Shown here: piece by piece, positions 52,811 to 61,780 of the stretch | How positions within the stretch are numbered: the stretch's first letter is position 1 | How the letters are laid out: every line of letters begins with the position of its first letter | NCBI RefSeq assembly: GCF_016612535.1 | Contig: NZ_JAENXS010000002.1 | Span: forward strand, 1 to 64,000 | DNA: 64,000 bases | Source of the DNA: Bradyrhizobium diazoefficiens | GTDB taxonomy: Bacteria; Pseudomonadota; Alphaproteobacteria; Rhizobiales; Xanthobacteraceae | Reading direction: 5' to 3' | Position numbers and translations under genes: made by a program | Notes under the pieces: generated by a model | Database searches by the model: none | Seen by the model: the letters and a program-made list of their open reading frames with translations, nothing else | Told to the model about the DNA's origin: nothing

Positions 52811-55573
52811 CTAATTGGTGCCGGCACTCTTCTTGGCCGGAGCTTTGGCAGCGCCAGATGCCTTGGTCGGCGACGTCTTGACTGCTGAGGTCTTGGCGGT
52901 CGACGACACGGCTGCGCGCGCCTTGCTGGTGGACTCGGTTTTGGTTTTGGCCGCCTTTTTCGCGGCCGGTTTTTTCGGCTTTGGCGCGGCGTCGTCGCCG
53001 TCCGCAGCCTTCGCTGCAGTTTTCTTGGCCTTGGCTGGCTTCGCCGCCTTCTTCGGCTTCTTGCCGCCGCCCTTGGCTGCGCGCTCGTCGATCAGCGCGA
53101 TCGCCTGCGGCAGTGTGACAGTGTCCTTTTCGAACTCGGCAGGGATCGTCGCGTTGACGCCGCCCGCGGTGACATAGGCGCCGTAGCGGCCGCTCTTCAC
53201 GGTGACGGTGCCGAGGGTGGGATGATCGCCGATCGTCTTGCCGGGATCGGCGCCGAAGCGCCGGCTCGGGCCCTTGGCAACCTTCTCGGCGATCAGCGTG
53301 ACGGCGCGATTGAGGCCGATGTCGAAGACTTCGTCGCCGGCCTCCAGGCTGGCGTAGGTCTTCTCGTGCTTCACGAACGGCCCGAAGCGGCCAAGCCCAG
53401 CGGTGATCGGCTCACCGGTCTCGGGATGCTTGCCGATCACGCGCGGCAGCGACAACAGCTTCAGCGCAAGCTCGAGCTCGACATCGCCGGGCGAGGTGCC
53501 CTTCGGAATGCCCGCGCGCTTCGGCTTCTCGCCTTCCGCATAATCCTTCTGCTCGCCGAGCTGAATATAGGGGCCGAAGCGGCCGGCCTTGACCCAGACG
53601 TCACGGCCGGTTTCGGGATCCTGGCCGAGCGAACGGTCAGCACTGGCCTCGCCGTCGGCGGCAAGCTGCCGGGTGTAGCGGCATTCCGGATAGTTCGAGC
53701 AGCCGACGAAGGCGCCGAACTTGCCGGCCTTGAGATTGAGCCGGCCATTGCCGCAGCTCGGGCACTGCCTGATATCGCCGCCATCGGTGCGGGGCGGATA
53801 GATATGCTGGCCGAGCATGTCATCGAGCACGTCCAGCACCTGCGCCACGCGCAGATCCTTGATCTCGTCGACGGCGCCGATGAAGCCGGTCCAGAAATCC
53901 TTCAGCACCTGCTGCCAGGAGATCTCGTTGTTGGAGACACGGTCGAGCTGCTCTTCCAGATTGGCGGTGAAATCGTATTCGACGTAGCGGGCAAAGAAGC
54001 TTTCGAGGAAGGCGACCACGACGCGGCCCTTGTCCTCGCCGTGCAGGCGCTTCTTCTCCAGCTTGACGTAGCCGCGGTCCTTCAGAACCTGGAGGATCGA
54101 GGCGTAGGTCGAGGGCCGGCCGATGCCGAGCTCTTCCATGCGCTTGACCAGAGAGGCCTCGGAGAAGCGCGGCGGCGGCTCGGTGAAATGCTGGGTGACG
54201 GCAAGCGACTTCCGCTTCAGCGCGTCGTTCGGGCTCATCGCGGGCAGGCGGCGGGAATCCTCGTCCTCCTCGTCGTCGCGACCTTCCTGGTAGAGCGCCA
54301 GAAAACCGTCGAACTTGACGACCTGGCCGGTGGCGCGCAGCTCCAAGGTACGACCGCCGGCCTTCGCCGTGATGTCGACCGTGGTGCGCTCGAGCTCGGC
54401 CGATTCCATCTGGCTGGCGATGGTGCGCTTCCAGATCAGCTCATAGAGCCGCGCCTGATCGGCATCGAGCTTGCGGCTCATGCTGTCGGGGCGGCGGGAC
54501 ATGTCGGTCGGGCGGATCGCCTCGTGGGCTTCCTGCGCGTTCTTGGCCTTGGCCTGGTACTGGCGGGGGGCGTCCGGCACGTAGGCGTTACCGTAATCCT
54601 CACCGATCACCTTGCGCGCCTGGGTGATCGCGGACGGATCGATCTGGACGCCGTCGGTCCGCATATAAGTAATGAGTCCGGTGGTCTCGCCGCCGATGTC
54701 GATGCCTTCATAAAGGCGTTGCGCGATGCGCATCGTGTGGGCCGGGGCAAAGCCGTATTTGCGGCTGGCTTCCTGCTGCAGCGTGGACGTGGTGAAGGGC
54801 GCCTGCGGATTGCGCCGGGCGGGCTTCGCGTCGACCGAGGTCACGGCGTAGGCAGCGGTTTCCAACGCTTTCTTGAAGTCTTCCGCTTCCGCGCCGGTGC
54901 CGATGTCCAGGCGCTGGATCTTCTTGCCGTCGGCGCCGACAAGACGCGCCTCGAAGGCATCGCCGCGCGGCGTCAGCAGGGTCGCGATCAGCGACCAATA
55001 TTCGCGCGCAACGAACTTTTCGATTTCGAGCTCGCGGTCGCAGACGAGCCGCAGCGCCACCGACTGCACGCGTCCGGCGGAGCGGGCGCCCGGCAGCTTG
55101 CGCCACAGTACGGGGGAGAGGGTGAAGCCGACCAGATAGTCGAGCGCACGGCGCGCCATATAGGCGTCGACCAGCGCGCCGTCGATCTGGCGGGGATGCT
55201 TCATCGCGTCCGTGACGGCCTGCTTGGTGATGGCGTTGAACACCACGCGCTCGATCTTATGATCCTTCAGCGCGCGCTTCTCCTTCAACACCTCCAGAAC
55301 GTGCCAGGAGATGGCCTCGCCCTCGCGATCAGGGTCGGTCGCGAGAATCAGGCGGTCAGCGCCCTTCAGGGACTTGGCGATATCGTTGAGCCGGCCGGCT
55401 GCCTTGGGATCGATCTCCCAGATCATCTTGAAATTGGCGTCGGGATCGACGGAACCGTTCTTCGCCGGCAAGTCGCGGACATGGCCGAACGAGGCCAGAA
55501 CCTCGTAGGACGAGCCCAAATACTTGTTGATCGTCTTGGCTTTCGCCGGCGACTCCACAATGACGATATTCAT
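52811..55573 (-). CDS. topA: DNA topoisomerase I
   Basis: 920 residues from MNIVIVESPAKAKTINKYLG, the usual family start; longer in-frame extension to 55774 is rejected. The TOPRIM domain (ILATDPDREGEAISWHV), the active-site Tyr segment GLITYMRTDGVQID near residue 305, and one intact CPSCGNGRLNLKAGKFGAFVGCSNYPECRY zinc ribbon are visible, followed by several zinc-less repeats. The last 80 residues are Lys/Ala/Thr-rich. It relaxes negative supercoils. It heads the topA-rnr-DUF983-NUDIX operon. Confidence 0.97.
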   Translation of the reverse strand: MNIVIVESPAKAKTINKYLGSSYEVLASFGHVRDLPAKNGSVDPDANFKMIWEIDPKAAGRLNDIAKSLKGADRLILATDPDREGEAISWHVLEVLKEKRALKDHKIERVVFNAITKQAVTDAMKHPRQIDGALVDAYMARRALDYLVGFTLSPVLWRKLPGARSAGRVQSVALRLVCDRELEIEKFVAREYWSLIATLLTPRGDAFEARLVGADGKKIQRLDIGTGAEAEDFKKALETAAYAVTSVDAKPARRNPQAPFTTSTLQQEASRKYGFAPAHTMRIAQRLYEGIDIGGETTGLITYMRTDGVQIDPSAITQARKVIGEDYGNAYVPDAPRQYQAKAKNAQEAHEAIRPTDMSRRPDSMSRKLDADQARLYELIWKRTIASQMESAELERTTVDITAKAGGRTLELRATGQVVKFDGFLALYQEGRDDEEDEDSRRLPAMSPNDALKRKSLAVTQHFTEPPPRFSEASLVKRMEELGIGRPSTYASILQVLKDRGYVKLEKKRLHGEDKGRVVVAFLESFFARYVEYDFTANLEEQLDRVSNNEISWQQVLKDFWTGFIGAVDEIKDLRVAQVLDVLDDMLGQHIYPPRTDGGDIRQCPSCGNGRLNLKAGKFGAFVGCSNYPECRYTRQLAADGEASADRSLGQDPETGRDVWVKAGRFGPYIQLGEQKDYAEGEKPKRAGIPKGTSPGDVELELALKLLSLPRVIGKHPETGEPITAGLGRFGPFVKHEKTYASLEAGDEVFDIGLNRAVTLIAEKVAKGPSRRFGADPGKTIGDHPTLGTVTVKSGRYGAYVTAGGVNATIPAEFEKDTVTLPQAIALIDERAAKGGGKKPKKAAKPAKAKKTAAKAADGDDAAPKPKKPAAKKAAKTKTESTSKARAAVSSTAKTSAVKTSPTKASGAAKAPAKKSAGTN

Positions 55574-55753
55574 GTAGTTCCAGTGACTTACGGGAAAATT
55601 ACGGGCCAAAATCGACAAGATTCGGGTCGGCCGTTTCGTCCCGAACATGGGTGGTGAGGCCCTCGCTGTCAAATCGAAGGCTGTTGAAAGCCCGCCAAAT
55701 GGGAAAAGTTTCATATCGAGAAAGTTGTAAATTACCACCTTGGAGTTGCGATC

Positions 55754-56038
55754 GTGATCGGCGTAATCTTTCACCGGGCATGGATTCGGGTGGGGCTGGT
55801 GGCAAAGCCAGGACAGAAACGAGCGCGCGCCGCCTCAGGCGTGCGCGGAGGCTCGCGAAACGAGGAACCGGGGGAGGGCGGGGTCGACGAGGCCGTCGCC
55901 TTCATCGCCGAGCAGGTCGGCGCATTGCGCAAGCTCGCCGAGCGTCACAAGCTCGATGTGCTGCATTATCTCCTGGGCATGACCAAGCTCGAGGCCGACG
56001 AACATCTGCGGCTGCGGAGCAAGCGCAAGCTGTCGTAG
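55754..56038 (+). CDS. small hypothetical protein
   Basis: 94 residues from GTG at 55754; the true start may be internal. The C-terminal half is helical and conserved-looking (DEAVAFIAEQVGALRKLAER, LDVLHYLLGMTKLEADEHLR). The N-terminal half is Arg/Gly-rich and may be artefactual. No function can be assigned. Confidence 0.5.
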   Translation: MIGVIFHRAWIRVGLVAKPGQKRARAASGVRGGSRNEEPGEGGVDEAVAFIAEQVGALRKLAERHKLDVLHYLLGMTKLEADEHLRLRSKRKLS

Positions 56039-56054
56039 CCGCGCTTTCGCGGCT

Positions 56055-56138
56055 GTAGCCCGGATGGAGCGAAGCGCAATCCGGGATTCGCTCCGCGGAT
56101 AAAGCGGCCCCGGATTTCGCTTCGCTCCATCCGGCTAC
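56055..56138. repeat. palindromic repeat family B, copy 2
   Basis: GTAGCCCGGATGGAGCGAAG at 56055 and CGCTCCATCCGGCTAC ending at 56138 are complements with one gap. It shares arms with 28830-28897. A single arm, CGGATTGCGCTGCGCTCCAT-CCGGGCTAC, also occurs at 56887-56919 within 1 kb. Confidence 0.8.
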
Positions 56139-56214
56139 GCGACTCCGTCATGCCCGCGCGAGCGCGTGGCGCTCGTCGCTGGAGGTGTGAGACTCGCCGA
56201 AGGGGCGAGCACGG

Positions 56215-56769
56215 TTAGCCCTTACGGCCTGCCATTTTCGCCAACCGTTGGCCGAGATATTCGGCCGTAGTCAGGTCGCTCGGCGGTAACGCGCCTTCAA
56301 CCAAATGCGTCGCAAGGCCGAGCTGGCTGCCCAATCGATTCCGGCCGCTCGGATCCTCTCCGCCTGGAATGTCTATCCCGCACCAGAGCATGCCGTGCTG
56401 AGCAGCCAGAATGGAAAAGTAGGTCAGCGTGTGGAGTTGATCGCCGCCTGCGCAGGCGCCCGTCGTGAAGCCGCCCGCGATCTTGTTGGCCCATCGCTGC
56501 TCGCTCCACCGGTCGCTTGAAGCGTCTGCGAAGGCTTTGAATTGCGCCGCTGGTCCGCCCATGTAGGTCGGGCTGCCAAACGCAACTACGTCGGCGCGGT
56601 CGATCGTCTCCAATAGTCTTTCATTTTGGAATCGGCCTGACACGATGTCATCGCCGGCAATCCGACAAAGCGCGATGTCCGCAATTCCAGCCGCACCGCG
56701 CGCCACCGCATGCGCCAGCGTCTCGGTGGTACCGGAGATGGAAAAATAGACAATGGCGAGCAGGGGCAT
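56215..56769 (-). CDS. flavodoxin-like NAD(P)H-dependent oxidoreductase
   Basis: 184 residues from MPLLAIVYFSISGTTETLAH. The flavodoxin P-loop (YFSISGTTETLAHAVARGA) and the FMN-binding SPTYMGGPAAQFKAFADASS near residue 70, plus IAGGFTTGACAGGDQLHTL, place it in the WrbA/flavodoxin family. It is probably a FMN-dependent quinone or NADH reductase. ATG 56823 is an alternative start. It is convergent with the small hypothetical gene and followed by a family B repeat. Confidence 0.85.
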   Translation of the reverse strand: MPLLAIVYFSISGTTETLAHAVARGAAGIADIALCRIAGDDIVSGRFQNERLLETIDRADVVAFGSPTYMGGPAAQFKAFADASSDRWSEQRWANKIAGGFTTGACAGGDQLHTLTYFSILAAQHGMLWCGIDIPGGEDPSGRNRLGSQLGLATHLVEGALPPSDLTTAEYLGQRLAKMAGRKG

Positions 56770-56886
56770 GGTGATGCCACTTTCGGATGCCTGGCCATCT
56801 TTGACGTCGCCGAGATTTTGCACAAGTCCCGCCGAACCATCATTGCGAGATAGCGATGCAATCCATGCTGTCTCCGCGGAAAGATT

Positions 56887-56919
56887 CCCGGATTGCGCTG
56901 CGCTCCATCCGGGCTACGA
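56887..56919. repeat. palindromic repeat family B, single arm
   Basis: CCCGGATTGCGCTGCGCTCC followed by ATCCGGGCTACGAG is the right arm of the family B element without its left arm. It lies just downstream of the HxlR gene's stop on the minus strand and looks like a decayed copy. Confidence 0.65.
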
Positions 56920-56928
56920 GGCGATCCG

Positions 56929-57396
56929 TCACGCCGAGCGCCGGCGCGGCGCGGGCCGTGGCTTCAGCATGGTGTCGGCGGGGGCGAGCAAGCGGCCGTC
57001 CTCGGCGCGCATTTCGAGCTTCTTCACCGGGCGGCCTTTGTCGCGATCGACGAGGATTGTTGCAATCTGCTCGGGGTGATCGTCGAACTCCTCGCTCCAT
57101 TGCCGCAGCGCGACCAGGATCGGGAAGGTGCCGCGGCCTTTCGGCGTCAATACATATTCTTGATAGGCGCTGCCGTCGGAAGCGGGTGCTGTTGCCAGAA
57201 TGCCGTGGTCGACCAGCGAGCGCAGACGCACCGCCAGGATGTTCTTCGCCATCCCGAGCTTGTTTTGAAATTCGCCGAAGCGGCGCAGGCCGACCAGCGC
57301 CTCGCGGATGATCAGCAGCGACCACCAGTCGCCCAGCGCCTCGAGCGCGCGCGCGACCGGGCAGGCATCGCCCTCGAAGCTCGTTCGTTTCACCAT
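56929..57396 (-). CDS. HxlR family transcriptional regulator
   Basis: 155 residues starting MVKRTSFEGDACPVARALEA. The HxlR winged helix is seen in CPVARALEALGDWWSLLIIREALVGLRRFGEFQNKLGMAKNILAVRLRSLVDHGIL with the redox-type Cys at residue 12 near the N-terminus. The YVLTPKGRGTFPILVALRQW wing follows. It is divergent from an SDR gene, and two inverted repeats lie in the 142-bp gap. It probably represses or activates the SDR gene in response to a reactive compound. Confidence 0.9.
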   Translation of the reverse strand: MVKRTSFEGDACPVARALEALGDWWSLLIIREALVGLRRFGEFQNKLGMAKNILAVRLRSLVDHGILATAPASDGSAYQEYVLTPKGRGTFPILVALRQWSEEFDDHPEQIATILVDRDKGRPVKKLEMRAEDGRLLAPADTMLKPRPAPRRRSA

Positions 57397-57470
57397 GATC
57401 CAAGTCCCGTCCAGGTCCGGTCCAAGTCCCGTCGCGCCTGCGCATCTGGCAGGCGATCACGCGTTTGTGT

Positions 57471-57525
57471 GGTTGCATTATAAAACCAATCGGCCTAGAT
57501 GGCAATCTAGTTTCATTATGAAACC
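57471..57525. promoter_or_regulatory. two tandem HxlR-type operators
   Basis: Site 1 (57471-57487) GGTTGCATTATAAAACC and site 2 (57509-57525) AGTTTCATTATGAAACC share the core [G]GTT-x-CATTAT-x-AAACC and start 38 bp apart. Site 2 contains a perfect 7-1-7 palindrome GTTTCAT-T-ATGAAAC (57510-57524). Both lie between the divergent HxlR and SDR starts. Binding by the HxlR protein is inferred. Confidence 0.75.
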
Positions 57526-57538
57526 ACCGGAGGCGAGC

Positions 57539-58312
57539 ATGAGGCTGAAGAACAAGACGGCACTGATTACGGGCGGCAACAGCGGCATTGGACTGGCGAC
57601 GGCAAAGTTGTTCGTGGCCGAGGGTGCCAACGTGATCATCACCGGGCGCAACAAGGAAACGCTGGAGGCCGCCGCGAAGGAACTCGGTCCGAACGCGCTC
57701 GCAGTCGTGGCCGATGCCACCGACATCAGCGCAACCGAGGCTGCGATCAAGAAGGGCGCGGAAAAGTTCGGCAAGCTTGATATCGTCTTTGCCAATGCCG
57801 GCATCCCCGGCGGCACGCCGCTCGGCTCGGCGACGCTGGAGGTGTTCGAGAAGGTGATCAGCACCAACCTCACCGGCGTGTTCTTCACGGTGCAGTCGGC
57901 GCTGCCCTACCTCAACGACAACGCTTCGATCATCCTCAACGGCTCGGTGATCTCCGTGCTCGGCATCCCCGGCTACTCGGCCTATGGCGCGGCGAAGGCC
58001 GGCGTGCGCGCGATGGCGCGGATCATGGCCTCGGAACTGTCGCCGCGCGGCATTCGCGTGAATGTCGTGGCGCCGGGTGCGATTCGTACGCCGATCTGGG
58101 GTGCTGCGATCGCAACGCCTGAAGCGGAGAAGGCGTTCGAGAAGCGCATCGGGCTGTCGACGCCACTCGGGCGCATTGGTGAACCAGATCACATTTCAAA
58201 GACGGTGCTGTTCCTCGCCTCAGATGATGCCGCGCACATTCAAGGCCAAGAGATCTTCGTCGACGGCGGCGCTACCGCGTCTCCGAGCGGCGCGCCGATC
58301 TATCGCGGTTGA
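57539..58312 (+). CDS. short-chain dehydrogenase/reductase
   Basis: 257 residues starting MRLKNKTALITGGNSGIGLA. The Rossmann TGGNSGIG motif, NAG motif at VFANAGIPGG, catalytic Ser in NGSVIS and YGAAK at YSAYGAAKAG define a classical SDR. The C-terminus has the PLGRIGEPDHISKTVLFLAS and GQEIFVDGG family ending. CCGGAGGCG precedes the ATG. The cofactor is probably NAD(P)H; the substrate is unknown. It is divergent from HxlR. Confidence 0.92.
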   Translation: MRLKNKTALITGGNSGIGLATAKLFVAEGANVIITGRNKETLEAAAKELGPNALAVVADATDISATEAAIKKGAEKFGKLDIVFANAGIPGGTPLGSATLEVFEKVISTNLTGVFFTVQSALPYLNDNASIILNGSVISVLGIPGYSAYGAAKAGVRAMARIMASELSPRGIRVNVVAPGAIRTPIWGAAIATPEAEKAFEKRIGLSTPLGRIGEPDHISKTVLFLASDDAAHIQGQEIFVDGGATASPSGAPIYRG

Positions 58313-58488
58313 TCAATTCAGGTGCAAATTGAATCGGTCGGCGCGCTGAACATGGTTGCGCCGCCCGGTTCCCGCATCTCTGCAGATGTATTTCCTGAAG
58401 CTTGTGTGATGCGTTGAACCTTCGCGGGTGCTGCCAAGACCCTTCTACGGGCGGGGGTTATAAGACTCATTATTTAAGGGAGCCCGTA

Positions 58489-58671
58489 ATGCCAAAGGCA
58501 GCTCGCATTCTTGCACCGATTTCAGCACCGCGTATTTACACCGAACAATCGGTGGTTCCGGCCAAGCATTCCGACACGGCCGAGTTCATCGGCGTGGCCA
58601 TCTTCTCCGGCATCGGCCTTTTCATTTCGCTGCTCGCCGTCATTCTGGGCGTGCAAGGCGCCTGGTTTTAG
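58489..58671 (+). CDS. small single-pass membrane protein
   Basis: 60 residues starting MPKAARILAPISAPRIYTEQ. One membrane helix (VAIFSGIGLFISLLAVILGV) occupies the C-terminal third. AAGGGAG before the ATG supports translation. The protein is of the small conserved membrane type seen in Bradyrhizobium; no function can be given. An imperfect inverted repeat (58687-58704 and 58721-58739) follows and may end transcription. Confidence 0.65.
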   Translation: MPKAARILAPISAPRIYTEQSVVPAKHSDTAEFIGVAIFSGIGLFISLLAVILGVQGAWF

Positions 58672-58686
58672 CTTCGTCGAACGTTC

Positions 58687-58739
58687 GCCAGCCGATCAGC
58701 CGCCGCGTGGCAATCTCGCAGCGGCTGATGAGGCTGGCG
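58687..58739. terminator. inverted repeat between convergent small gene and azoR
   Basis: CGCCAGCCGATCAGCCGC (58687-58704) pairs with GCGGCTGATGAGGCTGGCG (58721-58739) with a two-base bulge. It lies between the small membrane gene and azoR stops, with no U-tract, so it is a weak terminator candidate. Confidence 0.45.
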
Positions 58740-58744
58740 TCGCC

Positions 58745-59353
58745 TCAGGCCGCGCGCAGGCTCGTTGCCGCCTGGAGAGCGTTCGCGAGCGACTTCTCGC
58801 GGTGGTCCGGGCCAACCTGGATGCCGTCGGCGACGATGAATTCCGGATCGGTGATGCCCATGAACGCGAACACGCCGCGCAAGTAGGATTCGAGATGCTC
58901 CAGCGATGCGGCCGGTGAACCCGCGCCGTAATAGCCGCCGCGCGAGATCGCGACGATCACGCGTTTGCCGGTGGCCAGGCCCTGCGGGCCGTTCGCGTCA
59001 TATTTGAACGTCTTCCCCGCCACCAACACGCGGTCGATCCAGGCCTTGAGCTGACTTGGAATCGTGAAATTGTACATGGGCGCGCCGATTACCACGACAT
59101 CGGCATCGAGGAACTCGTTCAGCACGGCCGCGCTCGCGGCGAGATCAGGTCCGAGTTCCGCGGGCGCCGGCGCGCCTTGGGCCGCCGCAAGGTGCGACCC
59201 GGACAAGTGGGCGAGCGGGGTCTGGGTCAGGTCGCGATAGATGAGGTCGAGCAACGGCGTCGCCTGCTTGAGCCGGTCGACGATGGCAGCCGAAACCTGC
59301 CGGCTGACGGAATGGGGGCCGAGCACGCTGGAGTCGATATGGAGGAGTTTCAT
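58745..59353 (-). CDS. azoR: FMN-dependent NADH-azoreductase
   Basis: 202 residues from [20 protein letters not shown]. The flavodoxin-like fold has the FMN phosphate loop ([13 protein letters not shown]), the conserved [23 protein letters not shown], and the SRGGYYG segment. AzoR reduces azo compounds and quinones with NADH. It is divergent from an HxlR family gene 83 bp away, as seen in many azoreductase-HxlR pairs that sense quinones. Confidence 0.93.
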   Translation of the reverse strand: MKLLHIDSSVLGPHSVSRQVSAAIVDRLKQATPLLDLIYRDLTQTPLAHLSGSHLAAAQGAPAPAELGPDLAASAAVLNEFLDADVVVIGAPMYNFTIPSQLKAWIDRVLVAGKTFKYDANGPQGLATGKRVIVAISRGGYYGAGSPAASLEHLESYLRGVFAFMGITDPEFIVADGIQVGPDHREKSLANALQAATSLRAA

Positions 59354-59436
59354 TTGGGTCACCCATGGTATAGATTTGTAACCCGCACTACATGAGTGAC
59401 TATCAAAAACCTCGCAAGAACGCACTTTTTTGAGCC

Positions 59437-59847
59437 ATGGGCACATCTTTGAAACCTGCGCACGTCGATTTGCCTGCCGCGCCGATGCCGGATCGCGACC
59501 ATGCCGACTGTCGCGGCGTCGCCTCGATCCTGGCCCGGGTCGGCGACAAATGGAGCGTGCTCGTCATCATGATGCTGAGCGGCGGGCCGAAACGCTTCAA
59601 CGAGCTGAAGCGCATGATCAACGGCATCTCGCAGCGGATGCTGACGCTGACCTTGCGCGGGCTCGAGCGCGACGGCCTCGTCACGCGCACCATCTTCCCG
59701 ACCATTCCGCCGCGCGTTGATTACGAGCTGACCGATCTCGGCCGCGGGCTGCAGCAACCGGTCAAGGCGCTGGGTGAGTGGGCGATCACGCATCAGGAGC
59801 AGATCGCGTCGGCGCGCTCGCGCTTCGACGAGCGCAACAGCGGATAG
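59437..59847 (+). CDS. HxlR family transcriptional regulator (azoR-linked)
   Basis: 136 residues starting [20 protein letters not shown]. The winged helix is visible in [61 protein letters not shown]. The conserved N-terminal Cys at residue 25 is the redox-sensing position in YodB/HypR-type HxlR proteins. It is divergent from azoR. Control of azoR by quinone stress is inferred from family knowledge. Confidence 0.92.
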   Translation: MGTSLKPAHVDLPAAPMPDRDHADCRGVASILARVGDKWSVLVIMMLSGGPKRFNELKRMINGISQRMLTLTLRGLERDGLVTRTIFPTIPPRVDYELTDLGRGLQQPVKALGEWAITHQEQIASARSRFDERNSG

Positions 59848-59886
59848 CGCGTGAGCTTTTGTGAGACGCGAGCCGAGAACTCCGAC

Positions 59887-60043
59887 ACCTCTCCCGAAGG
59901 GAGAGGTCGGATCGCATCGTAAGATGCGATCCGGGTGAGGGGGGTCTGGTCTCACTGAGCGCTGCAGCTCCTCATCCGGATTGCTCTGGACGATGCTTCG
60001 CATCGCCGGGCGCAATCCGACCTCTCTCCGTCGGGGAGAGGTG
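59887..60043. repeat. nested palindromic repeat
   Basis: CACCTCTCCCGAAGGGAGAGG (59886-59906) and CCTCTCTCCGTCGGGGAGAGG (60020-60040) are local hairpins and also complementary to each other. A further hairpin, TCGCATC-GTAA-GATGCGA, lies at 59911-59928. The elements occupy the gap between the convergent HxlR gene and dprA. Confidence 0.65.
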
Positions 60044-60076
60044 ACCCGCCCGGTCGAACGAGCCTCACTCCATCGC

Positions 60077-61219
60077 TCACAGCAACGACACCAGTCCGCC
60101 GCCATGACGTTCGAGCCGCCCCGCAAGCTCGAGCTCCAGCAGCACCGTGCGCACGATCGCGGGCGAGGCGCCGGACATTCGCACGAGATCGTCGATCGAA
60201 ATTGGCGTGGGGCCGAGCAGGCCGGTGATCTGCTCGCGGTCGTGCCCGTGCGGATCGCTTTCGAACGGTTCGCTGTCGGGCTCGCTCGCCGGATGCATCG
60301 GCGGCCGCTCCATGATCGGTGCGACGGCGTTGACGATGTCGGACGCTTCGGTGACGAGCGTTGCGCCCTGCTTGATCAGGTCGTTGGTGCCGGCGGCACG
60401 CGGATCGAGCGGCGAGCCGGGGACTGCGAACACCTCGCGGCCCTGTTCCGCCGCCATGCGCGCAGTGATCAGCGAGCCCGAGCGATGAGCAGCCTCCACC
60501 ACGACCACGCCGAGCGCAGCTCCCGAGATCAACCGATTGCGGCGGGGAAAGTCGCGGGCGCGCGGCTCGTGGCCGAGCGGCATCTCGGAGATCGCAGCAC
60601 CTGCGTGATCGAGAATCGAGGCGAGCAAATCGCCATGTTCGGGCGGATAGATGCAGTCGTGGCCGCCGGCGAGCACGGCGATCGTGCCCGTTTCGACGCT
60701 CGTGCGGTGCGCGGCCTGGTCGACGCCGCGCGCGAGCCCGGAGATGATGACAAAGCCGGCTTCGCCAAGCTCACGGGCGAGCTGACCTGCGAATTTCAAG
60801 CCGGCGCCTGAGGCGTTGCGCGAGCCGACGATCGCGATCATCGGCCGCATCAAGGTTTTTGTGTCGCCACGCACGGCGAGCAGCGGCGGCGCATCGTCGA
60901 GCGTCGCGAGCCGCGCCGGATAGCCGTCCTCGCCGGGTGCGAGCCAGGTGATGCCGAACCTGCGGCTCGCGGCGAGCTCGGTCGTTGCCTCATCCGCGCT
61001 ACAGATTCGCGCCGATCGCGACGCACCGCCGCGTCGCGCCAGATCCGGCAGCCGCTCCAGCGCGGCCCGCGTCGTGCCGAAATGATCGACCAGCGAGCGG
61101 AATGTGCGCGGCCCCACATTGTCGGAACGGATCAGCCGCAGCCGGTCGATCCGCTCTAGCTCGGTCAGCTCCACGCTGGGATTGATGGCGTCCACGGCGT
61201 CTCCTTGCGGGGGCAGCAT
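60077..61219 (-). CDS. dprA: DNA-processing protein DprA
   Basis: 380 residues from [20 protein letters not shown]. The Rossmann-like DprA/Smf domain has [43 protein letters not shown] and [69 protein letters not shown]-terminal winged-helix ([38 protein letters not shown]) is the DML1-like domain. It loads RecA on incoming single strands. In relatives it is next to topA; here about 4.5 kb of other genes separate them. Confidence 0.95.
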   Translation of the reverse strand: MLPPQGDAVDAINPSVELTELERIDRLRLIRSDNVGPRTFRSLVDHFGTTRAALERLPDLARRGGASRSARICSADEATTELAASRRFGITWLAPGEDGYPARLATLDDAPPLLAVRGDTKTLMRPMIAIVGSRNASGAGLKFAGQLARELGEAGFVIISGLARGVDQAAHRTSVETGTIAVLAGGHDCIYPPEHGDLLASILDHAGAAISEMPLGHEPRARDFPRRNRLISGAALGVVVVEAAHRSGSLITARMAAEQGREVFAVPGSPLDPRAAGTNDLIKQGATLVTEASDIVNAVAPIMERPPMHPASEPDSEPFESDPHGHDREQITGLLGPTPISIDDLVRMSGASPAIVRTVLLELELAGRLERHGGGLVSLL

Positions 61220-61258
61220 GGAACAACCTGAGGGCGTGGGCAACAGGGGCGTGCGCTT
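61217..61258. repeat. 42-bp direct repeat flanking the cupin gene, copy 1
   Basis: This 42-base sequence beginning CATGGAACAACCTGAGGGCG recurs at 61781-61822 with three mismatches. Copy 1 overlaps the start codon of dprA; copy 2 lies 27 bp before the cupin start. The cupin gene sits exactly between the two copies. Confidence 0.85.
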
Positions 61259-61265
61259 TGCGCGG

Positions 61266-61754
61266 TCAAAAACGCGATGGGGATTCCGCTTTGAGGGGTG
61301 GCCCCACCAATGCCATTTCGAATGATAACCAAAATGCTGGGTCCGTTGGCGCCATCGCGTTCGCCTTGGTGATTTCCAAGAAGAACGCCTCCGCTTGACC
61401 CGCGGGTGCGAACACGAAAGTGATCCGCCCCGGCCCTTCGCTTACGTTGGCCCAGCAGTGTGGTACGCCACGCGGCCCGAAGGCCGAGTCGCCCGGCCCC
61501 AGCAGGTACCGCTCGTCGCCAATCTCGACAATGTATTCACCCTCAATGACGTGGAACCACTCGTCCTGATGGCGATGTAAATGTCGGGGAGGGCCACCTT
61601 TGGCATGATGTGCGATCTCGGCCACCAGAAATGCCCCGTTGCTGTCCGCAGTCGTGACCTTGAAAGAGAGGGTGCCAATGCCAACGTTGCGATGCACTGC
61701 GTGTCGGTCGCCGTCACGTTTGACCTGAAATGGCCCTAAGGGGGTCGTTCCCAT
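61266..61754 (-). CDS. cupin domain protein
   Basis: 162 residues from [20 protein letters not shown]. The cupin motifs are [36 protein letters not shown] (metal His-His-Glu) and [25 protein letters not shown]. It resembles quercetinase-like or sugar-related cupins, substrate unknown. GAGGAGGAGG gives a very strong ribosome site. It is bracketed by two 42-bp direct repeats and probably entered the dprA upstream region as a unit. Confidence 0.87.
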   Translation of the reverse strand: MGTTPLGPFQVKRDGDRHAVHRNVGIGTLSFKVTTADSNGAFLVAEIAHHAKGGPPRHLHRHQDEWFHVIEGEYIVEIGDERYLLGPGDSAFGPRGVPHCWANVSEGPGRITFVFAPAGQAEAFFLEITKANAMAPTDPAFWLSFEMALVGPPLKAESPSRF

Positions 61755-61780
61755 TGACTGCCTCCTCCTCTCGCTCCAAC

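Noticed and set aside
53222..55657. Open frame of 811 codons on the plus strand opposite topA
   Set aside because: It is a high-GC shadow of topA. The translation is low-complexity, has no family signature and would need to be antisense to a strong housekeeping gene.
59354..59436. Operator of the azoR/HxlR pair
   Set aside because: Some short symmetric words (GTCAC, GTAAC, GTGAC) are present, but no palindrome or repeated motif stands out enough.
59887..60043. Possible CRISPR-like repeat array
   Set aside because: Only nested palindromes without regular spacers; no cas genes anywhere in the window.
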